In this document: piece by piece, positions 1-9,138 of the stretch | Numbering within the stretch: the first letter of the stretch is position 1 | Layout: each line of letters starts with the position of its first letter | Assembly: GCF_023544665.1 (NCBI RefSeq) | Contig: NZ_JAMJFL010000009.1 | Coordinates: 62,001-126,000 of the forward strand | DNA length: 64,000 nucleotides | DNA from: Streptomyces sp. YS415 | Lineage (GTDB): Bacteria; Actinomycetota; Actinomycetes; Streptomycetales; Streptomycetaceae | Direction of reading: 5' to 3' | Made by a program: the position numbers and the translations under genes | The notes under the pieces: generated by a model | The model's database searches: none | The model's input: the letters and a program-made list of their open reading frames with translations, nothing else | Told to the model about the DNA's origin: nothing

Positions 1-209
1 GGGTCGCAGTAGCCGATGACCCGGTCGGGCCCGCGGAACAGGATCATTCCGCGGCGTTCGTCGAGGGTGTCCTCGAGGTCGGTGCGGAGGGCGGCGGCGG
101 AGCCGAGGGGCTCGGTGGTGCGGACGACCTCGACTCCGACGGGTGTCGTCCACCGCCCGGACGGGGCTGCCCGGCCGGTGCGCGGCCGGGAGGTTTCCAG
201 CAGGGGCAT
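1..209 (-). CDS. N-terminus of a probable chorismate-using enzyme (anthranilate-synthase-like), cut by the window edge
   Basis: Only the first ~69 residues are present; the gene continues off the left edge. The ATG at 209 follows an AAAGGA ribosome binding site. The segment VVRTTEPL ... DLEDTLDERRGMIL ... GYCDP resembles the start of TrpE/PhzE-type anthranilate synthases, in which a short 'LDxRRGxxL ... GYxDP' stretch opens the chorismate-binding enzyme. The usual tyrosine-rich YPGRYxRW motif that follows RRG in that family is not seen here, so the assignment is tentative. The context supports it: a class II DAHP synthase, an aryl-CoA-type monooxygenase and aryl ligases lie in the same cluster. 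It is the last visible gene of the minus-strand operon and is separated from the monooxygenase gene by 179 bp. The full-length sequence left of the window would settle it. Confidence 0.45.
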   Translation of the reverse strand, partial: MPLLETSRPRTGRAAPSGRWTTPVGVEVVRTTEPLGSAAALRTDLEDTLDERRGMILFRGPDRVIGYCD

Positions 210-388
210 CCCCCAAATTCCTTTCGTGAACCCGGTGATGTCCGGGGGCTGGCAAGAGGTCGGCCCGCGACGGGGGCGCGGGGGCGGGTGGTCTTCGGCG
301 GGTGTTGGCCGGCGGGTGCGGGTGCGGGTGCGTTGTGGCCGGTCGCTCGGTTCCCCGCGCCCCTGGGGAAGCTGATCGGCCGGAGTGA

Positions 389-2005
389 TCAGGTGGAGGT
401 TGTCCATACCTCCATGGCTCGGGCGGCTTGGACGTGGGTCCAGCCCTGGCTCAGTTCGTTCGGGCGGCAGACGTACGCCGTGGGGGTGCCGGTCGCCGTC
501 AGGCGTTCGGCGAGGGCCGAGCGGGCCGTGCGGTCGGCGGCGGGCAGCCCCGCCCCGGGGGCCACGGCCACGATGTCGAGGGGTACGGCGGCGGCGAGCG
601 CGGTGACCGAGTCGACCAGCGCGGACACCGGCTCCTCCGCCGGCTCCGGTGCCTCGACCAGCAACCCCAGTACCGCGTCCGGAAGTTCGGCCCGCAGCGC
701 GCTCAGCCGTTCCCGGGCCTGCTCGTCGGCGGCGACCAGCAGGGGACCTTCGTGGCCCGCGGGCGGCCGCGCCCCGGGTGCGAGGAGCAGCGCGTCGCCC
801 GGAGCCGCGGACCCGCCGGACGGCACCAGCGACGGCATCGGCCCCTCCGGCAGCGCCGTCACCCCGGCGCCGATCTTCGCGAGCTGGGGATCGAGCCGCA
901 GCAGCACATCAGCCGCGGACTGACCGGTGCGGGTGAGCAGCCGCAGCATGAGGGTGGCCGGGTCCAGGGCGCGGTGCTCCTCGGGGTGCGACCACATCCT
1001 GAGGCTCGCCCAGGCGGCCTCCTGCACGGACTCCACGATCGGGCGCCGGGAGGCCTCGTACGCGGCCAGCGCCGCGTCCACGTCATCGCTGTGCTCGGTG
1101 AGCCGGCGCGCCAGCTCCACCGCGTCCTCCAGTGCCAGCGTGGTGCCCGAGCCGACGGAGAAGTGCGCGGTGTGCACGGCGTCCCCGAGCCCCACCAGGC
1201 GCCCGCTGGACCAGCGGGTCCCGGAGATGTGCGGGAAGGTCAGCCAGCGCGAGCCGTTGCCGAGCAGCTTCGCCCCGCGCAGATGCTCGGCGAACACCTC
1301 GGCGCAGAACTCCATGGCCTGCTCGTCGTTCCAGCCCGGGGGCTTCGTGGCGCCCTCGGTGAAACCGGCCCGCTCCCAGGCCCGCTCGCCCAGCTCGACC
1401 AGGAACGTCGACCGGTCCGGGCCGTAGGGGTACACATGGGCGCCGACCGGCCCGTACGCGCTGTCCGCGAACAGGAACGTCATCGCGTCGAAGGCCCGGT
1501 CCACCCCGAACCAGGCGTACCGGCCCCGCCCGGGCACGACCTGCGCCCCGAACTGCTGGGCGAACGCGGTCCTGGTGCGGCTGCCGGAGCCGTCGGCGGC
1601 GACTACGACGTCGTAGCGCCCGAGCAGGTCCGTGGCGTCGGCCTCGGTGCCGAAGTGCAGGCGGGCGCCCGCCTCCTCGGCGAGTTCGGTCAGCGCGGTG
1701 AGCAGTCCGCGCCGCTCCACCGCGGCGAAGCCGTGGCCGGAGGAGCGGATCCGCTCGCCGTCCCGGCGGACCTCCACGTCGTCCCAGCGGGCGCCGCGGT
1801 CCAGCAGGGCGGCGACCACGTCCGGGGCGGCGCGGCGCAGCCGGGCCAGGCTGAAGCGGGAGAAGACCACGCCGAAGCCGTACGTGGCACCGGCCGGGCT
1901 GCGCTCGTAGACGTCCACCTCGTGGCCGCCGAGGCGGCGCAGCAGCAGGGCCAGCATGAGCCCGCCGGGGCCCGCGCCTATGCAGGCGACTCGCATGCCG
2001 CTCAC
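389..2005 (-). CDS. FAD-dependent aryl-CoA/ACP-type hydroxylase (salicylyl-CoA / anthraniloyl-CoA monooxygenase family)
   Basis: 538 aa. It starts at GTG 2005, which overlaps the stop of the ligase gene (GTGA). The N-terminus has the dinucleotide-binding motif GAGPGG (residues ~11-16). Around residues 275-300 the motif LGDAVHTAHFSVGSGT followed by LALEDA is the flavin-binding signature of the salicylyl-CoA 5-hydroxylase and 2-aminobenzoyl-CoA monooxygenase branch of group A flavoproteins. Such enzymes hydroxylate an aromatic ring held as a thioester, which fits the adjacent aryl ligase and carrier protein. In 2-aminobenzoyl-CoA monooxygenase/reductase an old-yellow-enzyme domain follows. Here only ~160 alanine-rich residues follow, so that domain is absent or degenerate. 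Inferred role: hydroxylation of an anthranilate- or salicylate-like acyl thioester; the substrate is not proven. Confidence 0.75.
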   Translation of the reverse strand: MSGMRVACIGAGPGGLMLALLLRRLGGHEVDVYERSPAGATYGFGVVFSRFSLARLRRAAPDVVAALLDRGARWDDVEVRRDGERIRSSGHGFAAVERRGLLTALTELAEEAGARLHFGTEADATDLLGRYDVVVAADGSGSRTRTAFAQQFGAQVVPGRGRYAWFGVDRAFDAMTFLFADSAYGPVGAHVYPYGPDRSTFLVELGERAWERAGFTEGATKPPGWNDEQAMEFCAEVFAEHLRGAKLLGNGSRWLTFPHISGTRWSSGRLVGLGDAVHTAHFSVGSGTTLALEDAVELARRLTEHSDDVDAALAAYEASRRPIVESVQEAAWASLRMWSHPEEHRALDPATLMLRLLTRTGQSAADVLLRLDPQLAKIGAGVTALPEGPMPSLVPSGGSAAPGDALLLAPGARPPAGHEGPLLVAADEQARERLSALRAELPDAVLGLLVEAPEPAEEPVSALVDSVTALAAAVPLDIVAVAPGAGLPAADRTARSALAERLTATGTPTAYVCRPNELSQGWTHVQAARAMEVWTTST

Positions 2006-3549
2006 GCTCCCCGGTCCACGGGCGGCACCGGGGCGGCGCCCGGCATGGCGTCGGCGAACCGCTCCCGCAGCTTGCGGCGCAGGATCTTGCCGGCCGCGCT
2101 GCGCGGGATCTCCTCCACGAACTCGATCCGCACCGGCCGCTTGTAGCTGGCGAGTTCACTTGCGCACGCCTTCAGCAGGCCGGCCGCCGAGAGCTCCTCG
2201 CCCTCGGCCACCACGAACGCCACCGGGACCTCGCCCCACTCCTCCGAGGGCGCGCCCACGACGGCCGTGTCGGCGACGCCGCGCTGGGCGCCGAGGACCC
2301 GCTCGATCTCGGCCGGGTAGACGTTCTGCCCGCCGCGGATGAGGACGTCGTTGATGCGGTCGACCAGGTAGAGGTAGCCGTCGGCGTCGGAGTAGCCGAG
2401 GTCACCGGTGCGCAGCCAGCCGTCGCGCAGGGTGGACTCGGTGGCCTTGGGGTTGCGCCAGTAGCCGCGCATCATGCCGTCGCCGCGGACGCAGACCTCG
2501 CCGATCTCGCCGGGCGGCAGCGCCTTGCCCTCCTTGTCCTGCACCTCGATGTGGCAGCCGGGCAGCATCCGGCCGGCCGAGCGCAGCCGCAGTTCCCGGG
2601 CGGCGGGGTCGGCGCCGTGGTCCTCGGCCCCGCCGAAGACGACGGTGGCGATCGGGCCGCCGCCCTCGGTGATGCCGTAGATCCCGCGGAACGGGCAGGG
2701 GAAGCGCTCCAGGGACTCGCGCAGCAGCTCCTCCGGCATCGGGGCGCCGCCGAACATGACGTCGACGAGGGTGGACAGGTCGGTGGAGTCGAACGCCTTG
2801 GTGCGCAGCGCGAAGCGGACCATGGACGGCACCAGGAAGGCGCGGGTCGCGCCGCGCTGCTCCGTCTCGGCGAGGAAGCGCTGCGGGGCGAACTCCCGCT
2901 GCAGGACCAGGGTTCCGCCGGCCGCGAGCAGGGCCAGGCCGATCACCATCGAGCCGTGGAAGAGCGGGCACGGGTTGAGCATCACGTCGTCGGCGGTGAA
3001 CCGGGCCTCGGCGGCGAGCGCCGTGTAGCAGGCCGACACCGAGCGGTGGGTGACGGCGACGCCCTTGGCCCGGCCGGTGGTGGCCGAGGTGTGCAGGATC
3101 GCGAACAGGTCGTCCATGTGCGGCAGCGGCAGCGTCCTGCGCTCGGTGGCGAGCAGTTCCTCGTAGGCGGGGCTGTCCAGGGCGATCCGCCAGCTGTCGC
3201 CGAACGCGTCGCCGAGCCGGTCCAGCACGCCCTGCTCGGCGATCACGCCGCGCGGCGCGGAGTTGGAGACGACGTGCTCGACCTCGGGGGCCGGGAAGGA
3301 GTGGTTGACGGGGCAGACGATCGCCCCGGCCTTGCCGGCCGCGATGTACAGCTCCAGGACCTCGACCCGGTTGGGCGAGCTGACCACGAGGCGCTCACCG
3401 GGGCCGATCCCGCGGTCGATCAGGGCAGCGGCCAGCGCGTCGGTGCGTTCGTCGAGTTCGCGCCAGGTGAGCGAGAGCCGCTCGTCGGCGAGGGCCAGGG
3501 CGTCGGGGCGCTGTCCGGCGTGCCGCCGGACGAAGTGGGCCATCCACAT
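2002..3549 (-). CDS. acyl/aryl-CoA (or ACP) ligase, AMP-forming
   Basis: 515 aa ANL-superfamily adenylating enzyme. The P-loop-like core HTSATTGRAKGVAVTH lies near residue 145-160, the A5-type motif YGITEGG near 290, the GWLRTGDLG motif near 375 and the catalytic lysine motif RSAAGKILRRKL near 490. The length is normal for the family. It overlaps the carrier-protein stop by 1 nt (TGATG) and the FAD monooxygenase start by 4 nt, so the three genes are translationally coupled. The likely role is loading an aromatic or short acid onto CoA or the neighbouring carrier protein for ring hydroxylation. Specificity cannot be read with confidence from the motifs alone. Confidence 0.82.
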   Translation of the reverse strand: MWMAHFVRRHAGQRPDALALADERLSLTWRELDERTDALAAALIDRGIGPGERLVVSSPNRVEVLELYIAAGKAGAIVCPVNHSFPAPEVEHVVSNSAPRGVIAEQGVLDRLGDAFGDSWRIALDSPAYEELLATERRTLPLPHMDDLFAILHTSATTGRAKGVAVTHRSVSACYTALAAEARFTADDVMLNPCPLFHGSMVIGLALLAAGGTLVLQREFAPQRFLAETEQRGATRAFLVPSMVRFALRTKAFDSTDLSTLVDVMFGGAPMPEELLRESLERFPCPFRGIYGITEGGGPIATVVFGGAEDHGADPAARELRLRSAGRMLPGCHIEVQDKEGKALPPGEIGEVCVRGDGMMRGYWRNPKATESTLRDGWLRTGDLGYSDADGYLYLVDRINDVLIRGGQNVYPAEIERVLGAQRGVADTAVVGAPSEEWGEVPVAFVVAEGEELSAAGLLKACASELASYKRPVRIEFVEEIPRSAAGKILRRKLRERFADAMPGAAPVPPVDRGA

Positions 3550-3806
3550 CAGCGGGCCTCGCTCACGGAGGCGGAGCGCGCGGTCAGCACCTGGTCGATG
3601 CCCTCGACGGTGTGCAGCGCGGTCAGTTCGTCGTCGTCGAGCGGGCTGCCGGTGCGCTCCTCGATGGCGAGGGCGAGCCGGATCAGGTCGCCGGAGTTGA
3701 GGCCGGCCGTCGTCAGGTCGTCGTCACGGCCGATGCCGTCGAGGAGTTCGGGCAGGTCGACGAACTCCAGCAGGAGCGCGTGGCCCGGGGTGAGCTGGTC
3801 GGACAT
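3549..3806 (-). CDS. discrete acyl/peptidyl carrier protein
   Basis: 85 aa. A four-helix carrier-protein pattern is visible, with LTTAGLNSGDLIRLAL around residues 31-46. The serine of LNSGD is the expected phosphopantetheine site; the usual DS(L/M) is replaced by NSGD. The ATG follows GAGGGG. It is coupled by a 1-nt overlap to the downstream ligase, its likely loading partner. It is one of two carrier proteins in the operon, each placed immediately before a ligase gene, which suggests two separately activated building blocks. Confidence 0.75.
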   Translation of the reverse strand: MSDQLTPGHALLLEFVDLPELLDGIGRDDDLTTAGLNSGDLIRLALAIEERTGSPLDDDELTALHTVEGIDQVLTARSASVSEAR

Positions 3807-3909
3807 GGGAGTTCCCCTCGGATGCGTGTCTGGGTGGGTGTGGGGGAGGGAGGACCGGCGGGGCCCGGGTGGCCGTGGGCCCCGCCGGTGGTTCTGCGCG
3901 CCGGTCAGG

Positions 3910-6171
3910 TCACCGGCCGACGTCGGCGGGTTCGCGCCCGGCGTCCACGGGCTTGCTGGGACCGGCGGGCACGGGGGCCGGGTCGTCCTCGCCCTCGTCC
4001 AGGCCGAACCGCTCGTAGACCCGGGTCAGCGGGCGCGGGGCCCACCAGTTGTAGCGGCCGGCCAGCCGCATGAAGGCCGGGACCAGGACACCCCGGACGA
4101 GGGTGGCGTCCATCAGCACGGCCAGCGCGAGACCGAGGCCGAGCAGCTTCATGTAGGTGATGCCGGAGACCAGGAAGGAGGCGAAGACCAGGGCGATCAG
4201 CGCGGCGGCCGCGGTGACCAGGCCACCGGTGCGCTGCAGGCCCAGGGCCACGGCGCGGGTGTTGTCGCCGCCCCGGTCGTACTCCTCCTTGATGCGGGAG
4301 AGCAGGAAGACCTCGTAGTCCATGGAGAGGCCGAAGGCCACGCAGAACATCATGATCGGGGTGGTGGCCACGATGCCGCCGGTGACGGTGAAATCGCCGG
4401 TCAGCCACATCAGGTTGCCGTCCTGGAAGACCCAGACCATGGCGCCGAAGGTGGCGGTGAGGCTGAGCAGGTTGAGCACGAAGGCCTTCACCGGCATCAG
4501 CACGCTGCCCGTCATCAGGAACAGCAGCACGAACGTGGAGACGGCGATCAGCAGCAGCGCCCACGGCATGCGGTCGGTCAGCGAGGTCATCGTGTCCTTG
4601 AAAGAGGCGGCGGTACCGGCAACCTTCACGTCCTCGAACGGCGCCTTCGCGTCCCGGATGTCGCCGACCAGGTCCTGGCCCTCGTCGGTGTAGGAGCCGA
4701 CCTCCGGGATCACCGACAGCCAGGTGCCCTCGCCCTTTGCGTAGCGCTCGCTGATCGCGCCGGCCGGGGCGACCTGCTTGCCGTCGGCGTAGGAGCCGGT
4801 CAGGGCGTCGACGCGGGCGACGTTGTCGAGGCCGGACAGGGTCTCGGCGTAGGCCGCGACCTTGCTCTCCCGCTCGGCGGCGCTGCCGGCGTTCTCGGCG
4901 ACGACCATGAGCGGTTCCATCTCGCGGGCCGAGTAGTCCTCCAGGAGCACCGTGCCCACCTGGTGGGCCTCGGCGTCCGCGGGCAGGGTGCGTTCGTCGG
5001 CGAGGTTGAGCTTGATGCCGAGGAACGGCGAGCCGAGGAACAGCAGGATCACGATGACACCGGTGGCCAGCGGCAGCGGGCGGCGCATCACCAGGGTGGC
5101 GAGGCGGTGCCAGAAGCCGTTCTCCACGGCCGCCTCGGGCTTCTTGCGGTTCCACGACCACTTGTTGATGCGGGTGCCGATGACCGCGAGCAGCGCCGGC
5201 AGCAGCACCAGGGCGGCGACCACCGCGAAGGCGACGACCGCGATGCCGGCGTAGGCGAAGGAGCGCAGGAAGTACATCGGGAACAGCAGCAGCGCGGAGA
5301 GCGAGAGCGCCACGGTGATCGCCGAGTACAGGACGGTACGGCCCGCGGTGCGCAGGCTGGTGGCGATGGCGTCGTTGACGGCGGCGCCCTTCTTCAGCTC
5401 CTCCCGGTACCTGCTGACCACGAACAGGCTGTAGTCGATGCCGAGTCCGAGCCCGAGTCCGGTGGTGAGGTTCATCGCGAAGACCGACACGTCGGTCAGC
5501 TCCACCAGGACGCGCAGCACTCCGAGCGCGCCGATGATGGCGACGATGCCGACGGCCAGCGGCAGCAGGGCCGCGATGACCCCGCGGAAGATGAAGACCA
5601 GCAGGATCAGGGTGAGCGGCAGCACCAGGGTCTCGGCGAGCGCGAGGTCCTCCTGGGTCTGCTCGTTCATCTCCGCGTACGCCTCGGCCCGGCCGCCGAA
5701 CTGGATCTGCAGACCCTCGAAGCCGTCCTCGTAGTGCGGGCGCAGTGCGGCCAGGTAGTCGTCGACCTCGTCCTCGTTGCCCTCCAGGTGGGCGAGGACC
5801 AGCGCGGAGTCGGACTTCTCGGCCCGCAGCGAGGGCGCCTTGTCCAGGGTCCAGTAGGAGGCCGCCTCCTGGACGCCGTCCTCGGCGGCGAGCTTCTCGG
5901 TGAGCTCGGCGCCCTTGGCGGCGGTGTCCGGGTCGTCGGCTCCCTTCGGGGTCTTCACGAGCAGCACGAGGTTGGGCTCACCGGTGCCGAACTTCTCGCT
6001 GAGGATCTCGTTCGCCTGCGTCGAGGGGGCGTCGGGCACCTCGTAACCACCGGAGGACAGCTTGCTGTTGACGGCGCCGCCGAGTCCTCCGGCCACGACA
6101 CAGAACAGCAGTCCCAGCCAGAGAACCAGCTTTCGGCGGCCGGTCGCCAAGGCGGCCAGCTTGTTGAACAT
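3910..6171 (-). CDS. MMPL-family RND transporter
   Basis: 753 aa membrane protein. It starts at the ATG at 6171 behind GGAGG. The first transmembrane helix (LVLWLGLLFCVVAGGLGG) is followed by a large extracytoplasmic loop, a bundle of helices including the RND motif GLGLGLGIDYSLFVVSRYREE, a second loop and a second bundle with AFGLSMDYEVFLLSRIKEEY. This duplicated 1+5 helix layout is typical of MmpL/ActII-ORF3-like exporters. Streptomyces clusters often carry one for product or lipid export. It sits in the middle of the biosynthetic operon, so export of the cluster product or self-protection is the natural inference. Confidence 0.9.
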   Translation of the reverse strand: MFNKLAALATGRRKLVLWLGLLFCVVAGGLGGAVNSKLSSGGYEVPDAPSTQANEILSEKFGTGEPNLVLLVKTPKGADDPDTAAKGAELTEKLAAEDGVQEAASYWTLDKAPSLRAEKSDSALVLAHLEGNEDEVDDYLAALRPHYEDGFEGLQIQFGGRAEAYAEMNEQTQEDLALAETLVLPLTLILLVFIFRGVIAALLPLAVGIVAIIGALGVLRVLVELTDVSVFAMNLTTGLGLGLGIDYSLFVVSRYREELKKGAAVNDAIATSLRTAGRTVLYSAITVALSLSALLLFPMYFLRSFAYAGIAVVAFAVVAALVLLPALLAVIGTRINKWSWNRKKPEAAVENGFWHRLATLVMRRPLPLATGVIVILLFLGSPFLGIKLNLADERTLPADAEAHQVGTVLLEDYSAREMEPLMVVAENAGSAAERESKVAAYAETLSGLDNVARVDALTGSYADGKQVAPAGAISERYAKGEGTWLSVIPEVGSYTDEGQDLVGDIRDAKAPFEDVKVAGTAASFKDTMTSLTDRMPWALLLIAVSTFVLLFLMTGSVLMPVKAFVLNLLSLTATFGAMVWVFQDGNLMWLTGDFTVTGGIVATTPIMMFCVAFGLSMDYEVFLLSRIKEEYDRGGDNTRAVALGLQRTGGLVTAAAALIALVFASFLVSGITYMKLLGLGLALAVLMDATLVRGVLVPAFMRLAGRYNWWAPRPLTRVYERFGLDEGEDDPAPVPAGPSKPVDAGREPADVGR

Positions 6172-6236
6172 GGGTATTCCTCCAGGAATGACGGGGCGGG
6201 GCAACGCCCCGATGGGGGGATGTGTCGCCCGTACGC

Positions 6237-7235
6237 TCAGGCGGGGGTACGGGCGGCGGGGAGTTGGCGGCAGTCGACGCGGACGTGTCCGCCGGCCACG
6301 CAGGTGTGGACGGCCAGCGACTCGTCGACGGACCGGTCCCAGGCGAGGAGCCGGTTGTGCACCGAACCCCGGGTGAAGTCGGCGAACTCGGGGTGGGTGG
6401 TCCGGTGCCGGGAGCCGAGATACGCCAGCACCGGGTCCAGGAGCAGCCAGCGGCCCTCCTCGAACACCTCGGTCCAGGCGTGCTCGACGCCGACCAGGCC
6501 GAGCAGGAAGCCGCGCCGGGTGCGGGCGCGGACACCCGCCTCCTCGGCCCAGCGCTGCATCTGCCAGGCGGCGACGACGCAGTCCACGGTGCGGTGCTCG
6601 ATCGCGGCGGCGGGGCGGGCCCGCAGCGCCTCGGGAACCCAGCCGTACTGGTACTCGCCGGAGACCAGCCGGTCGAGCAGGTCGTCGTGGATACGGCGGA
6701 CGGTGTCGGTGCGCGGGGCGTCCCGGTGGCCGCGGGTGGTGACCGTGGCCAGCATGGAGCCGCCCTCCTCGCGCACCCACTCCGTCAGCCGGCCCTCGTA
6801 CAGCTTGGGGGCGGGTTCGGCGGGGACCGGGGGCGTGACGCAGCTGGTGCAGCCGGCGGCGGAGCAGGTGGCGGTGAGCCGGATCCGGGTGACGCGCTCG
6901 GTCAGCCACTGCTCGGGCCGGCCGGCCGCCATCCGCATGCACTGGCGTTCGCCCAGTTCCGCCAGGGAGCGGCCGAGGCCGGACCGGAGCCCGAGGTTGC
7001 GCACGTCGTGGTGGTCGTAGCGCAGCCCGTCCGGGGTGTCCTCGGCGGGGAAGCCGGCGCCGACCAGGTTCTCCAGGACGTCCTCGTCGACGGCGAGTTC
7101 GCGGGCCGCCTCCTCGTGGCTCAGCCGGGCGTCGCGGTACTCCTGCGGCACCGCGACGAGCCGTTCCACCGCCGGGAGCCAGTGGTGCCAGAGTTCCGCC
7201 GCCGTGGTGGTCCGGCGCGGCGGTGCGGTCGTCAT
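6237..7235 (-). CDS. transglutaminase-like cysteine enzyme, possible amide synthase
   Basis: 332 aa, ATG at 7235, overlapping the preceding ligase stop (ATGA). A transglutaminase-core triad can be read: Cys in HRTVDCVVAAW (~residue 215), His in GVEHAWTEVF (~253) and Asp in WLLLDPV (~267). Upstream, CSAAGCTSC (~127-135) gives a cluster of three cysteines of unknown purpose. Bacterial transglutaminase-like enzymes in biosynthetic clusters (for example AdmF in andrimid) can form amide bonds from carrier-bound thioesters. Here two ligase/carrier pairs flank it, so amide formation between two activated acids or an acid and an amine is a reasonable inference. It could equally be a protease-like or accessory protein. 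Confidence 0.65.
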   Translation of the reverse strand: MTTAPPRRTTTAAELWHHWLPAVERLVAVPQEYRDARLSHEEAARELAVDEDVLENLVGAGFPAEDTPDGLRYDHHDVRNLGLRSGLGRSLAELGERQCMRMAAGRPEQWLTERVTRIRLTATCSAAGCTSCVTPPVPAEPAPKLYEGRLTEWVREEGGSMLATVTTRGHRDAPRTDTVRRIHDDLLDRLVSGEYQYGWVPEALRARPAAAIEHRTVDCVVAAWQMQRWAEEAGVRARTRRGFLLGLVGVEHAWTEVFEEGRWLLLDPVLAYLGSRHRTTHPEFADFTRGSVHNRLLAWDRSVDESLAVHTCVAGGHVRVDCRQLPAARTPA

Positions 7236-8794
7236 CGTTCCTCCCCTGCCGTGGCCAGGACCGGCAGGTCGCCCGCGGCCAGCCGGCGCGCCACCTCCAG
7301 TCGCTTGACCTTCCAGGTCGCGGTGTGCGGGATGTCGTCCCAGCGGCACTGCACCGGGGCGGCGAGTTCGGGCAGCGCGGCGACCGCGCGGCGCCAGGCG
7401 GCGAGGTCCAGCGGGGCGTCGCCGCGGGTGACCACGAGCGGGACCGCGGGGCCGTCGGACATCGGGATGATCACGGCCTCGGTGAGCTGCGGCAGCGCTT
7501 CGAGGATGTCGTCCTCGGCCGCCAGCAGGCTCTCCACGCCGCTGCCCCGGTCCACGATCCGGTCGAACAGGTGCAGACAGCCGCGGTCGCTGACCAGGCC
7601 GTAGTCGCCCATCGCCCACCAGCCGTCGACCCGCTGGTCGGGGGAGCCGAGGTAGCTGGGGGTGACGCCGGAGGAGCGGGCGAAGATCTGGCCGGGGGTG
7701 CCCTTGGGGGCCTTGCCGCCCTCGTCGTCGAGGACGCGGATCTTGGTGTGCCCGAGGACGGCCCGGCCGACGCACCGGCCGTCGTCGCAGCGGCTCTTCA
7801 GCTTGTGGGACTTGACGGTGACCGGTCCGGTCTCGGTCTGGCCGTACGCCTGCATGTAGCGGGCGCCGGGCCGGGCCGCGCCGAGCAGGGTGCGGATGGT
7901 GCGCGGGTGGGCGGCGTCGAAGGAGCTGACGAACAGCCGGGTTTGCGCGAACAGTTCGGGCTGCCGCTCGGCGACCTCCTCCCAGCGGATGAAGGCGTTC
8001 GGGACGGTCTCCACCACGCCCGGCCGCACCGCGGCGAGCAGTTCGGCCGCGTTCTCGGGGGCGGTGTCGGTGAGGAAGCCCAGCGGCAGGCCGAGCGCGA
8101 GGATGGCGAGCATCCCGGACATGCAGCGGGCGTGCACCGGCGACAGGCACATCAGGTACGGGTCGCGCACCCGCAGCACCTTGCCGATGGTGATCTGCGG
8201 CCGGGCGTGCCCGGCGAAGCTGTGGACGGAGTGCAGCACCAGCTTGGGCACCCCCGTGGTGCCCGAGCTGTGGGTGACCAGCTGCGGGGTGTCCTCGCGG
8301 GGCACGGCGGCGGGCGGGACCTCGCCGCGCTCCGCGTCCAGCAGGGACAGCCCGTGCTCGCCGCGCTCCCCGGCGTACCAGCGGGGCAGCGCGGGGTCGA
8401 CGGAGTCCAGCACGCCGGCCGCCTCGGTGGTGGCATCGGTGATGACGGCCGCCGGGGCGGCGCGTTCCGTCATGACGCCGAGCGCCTGGAAGCCGACGGC
8501 CGAGTGCACCAGGACCGGCACGGCGCCGATCCGGGCGCAGGCGAAGGCCAGCAGGGGGATGTCGAAGCTGGGCTGCTTGACGATGAGGATGCGCTGTCCG
8601 TCGGTGACGCCGGCCCCGGCGAGCAGGGCGGCGGCCTCCTCGACCAGGCCGGCGAAGGCGGCGTAGTCGAAGCTGCGGCCCGCTTGCGGGAACAGGTCGA
8701 GCTGCCGGTCGAGGCGGATCGGTACGGCGCCGTGGCGGCGGGCGGCCTCGGCGGGGGCGGTGGCCAGCGCGAGCCGTCGGTTCACGCGGGCCAT
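7232..8794 (-). CDS. AMP-dependent acyl ligase (second)
   Basis: 520 aa adenylating enzyme. Motifs in order: VTHSSGTTGVPKLVLH (~178-193), YGQTETGPV (~312), a GDYGLVSDRG...FDRIVDRG segment (~392-412) and the C-terminal lysine motif TATWKVKRLEV (~495). It starts at ATG 8794, sharing one base with the carrier-protein stop (TGATG). Its C-terminal overlap with the transglutaminase-like gene (ATGA) ties the three together. Together with the carrier protein and the thioester reductase upstream it forms an activate-load-reduce set, as in carboxylic-acid reductases split into separate proteins. It may activate a fatty or aromatic acid. Confidence 0.8.
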   Translation of the reverse strand: MARVNRRLALATAPAEAARRHGAVPIRLDRQLDLFPQAGRSFDYAAFAGLVEEAAALLAGAGVTDGQRILIVKQPSFDIPLLAFACARIGAVPVLVHSAVGFQALGVMTERAAPAAVITDATTEAAGVLDSVDPALPRWYAGERGEHGLSLLDAERGEVPPAAVPREDTPQLVTHSSGTTGVPKLVLHSVHSFAGHARPQITIGKVLRVRDPYLMCLSPVHARCMSGMLAILALGLPLGFLTDTAPENAAELLAAVRPGVVETVPNAFIRWEEVAERQPELFAQTRLFVSSFDAAHPRTIRTLLGAARPGARYMQAYGQTETGPVTVKSHKLKSRCDDGRCVGRAVLGHTKIRVLDDEGGKAPKGTPGQIFARSSGVTPSYLGSPDQRVDGWWAMGDYGLVSDRGCLHLFDRIVDRGSGVESLLAAEDDILEALPQLTEAVIIPMSDGPAVPLVVTRGDAPLDLAAWRRAVAALPELAAPVQCRWDDIPHTATWKVKRLEVARRLAAGDLPVLATAGEER

Positions 8795-9075
8795 CACGCA
8801 CCCCCCGCCGGGGCCGTGCGGCGCTCCAGGTGCCCGGTGACGTGGGCGAGCAGCGCGTCGTAGGACGAGAACGCCTCGGTCGGCTGGTCCAGGTCCCACT
8901 CGATGCCGAAGGCGTCCTCGACGTCGGCGAGCAGGCGCATGAAGCCCGCCGAGGTGAGCCCCAGGTTCCACAGCGACGCCGTACGGGCCGCCGGGTCGTC
9001 CAGCGGCAGCGGAGCGCCGACCGCGTTCTCCAGCAGGCCGCGCAGGTGCTCCGCGACCGTCGTGCTGTCGTACAT
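8794..9075 (-). CDS. discrete acyl carrier protein (second)
   Basis: 93 aa. The phosphopantetheine site is in NLGLTSAGFMRLL (~residues 37-49), with Ser in GLTSAGF. Acidic helices flank it. It lies between the thioester reductase gene (63 bp upstream) and its coupled ligase. The alanine-rich C-terminal tail is short. It is diverged from the first carrier protein of the operon (different length, different core), so the two are unlikely to be recent duplicates and may carry different substrates. Confidence 0.75.
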   Translation of the reverse strand: MYDSTTVAEHLRGLLENAVGAPLPLDDPAARTASLWNLGLTSAGFMRLLADVEDAFGIEWDLDQPTEAFSSYDALLAHVTGHLERRTAPAGGA

Positions 9076-9138
9076 GTCTCCTCCAGTGACGGCCCGCGGG
9101 CGTGCGCAGGCTCGGGGTTCTCGTCGTCGACGGACGGG

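Noticed and set aside
2551..7020. A 1489-residue plus-strand open frame
   Set aside because: It is antisense to the ligase, carrier, MMPL and transglutaminase-like genes and shows only GC-driven Gly/Ala/Arg/Gln composition.
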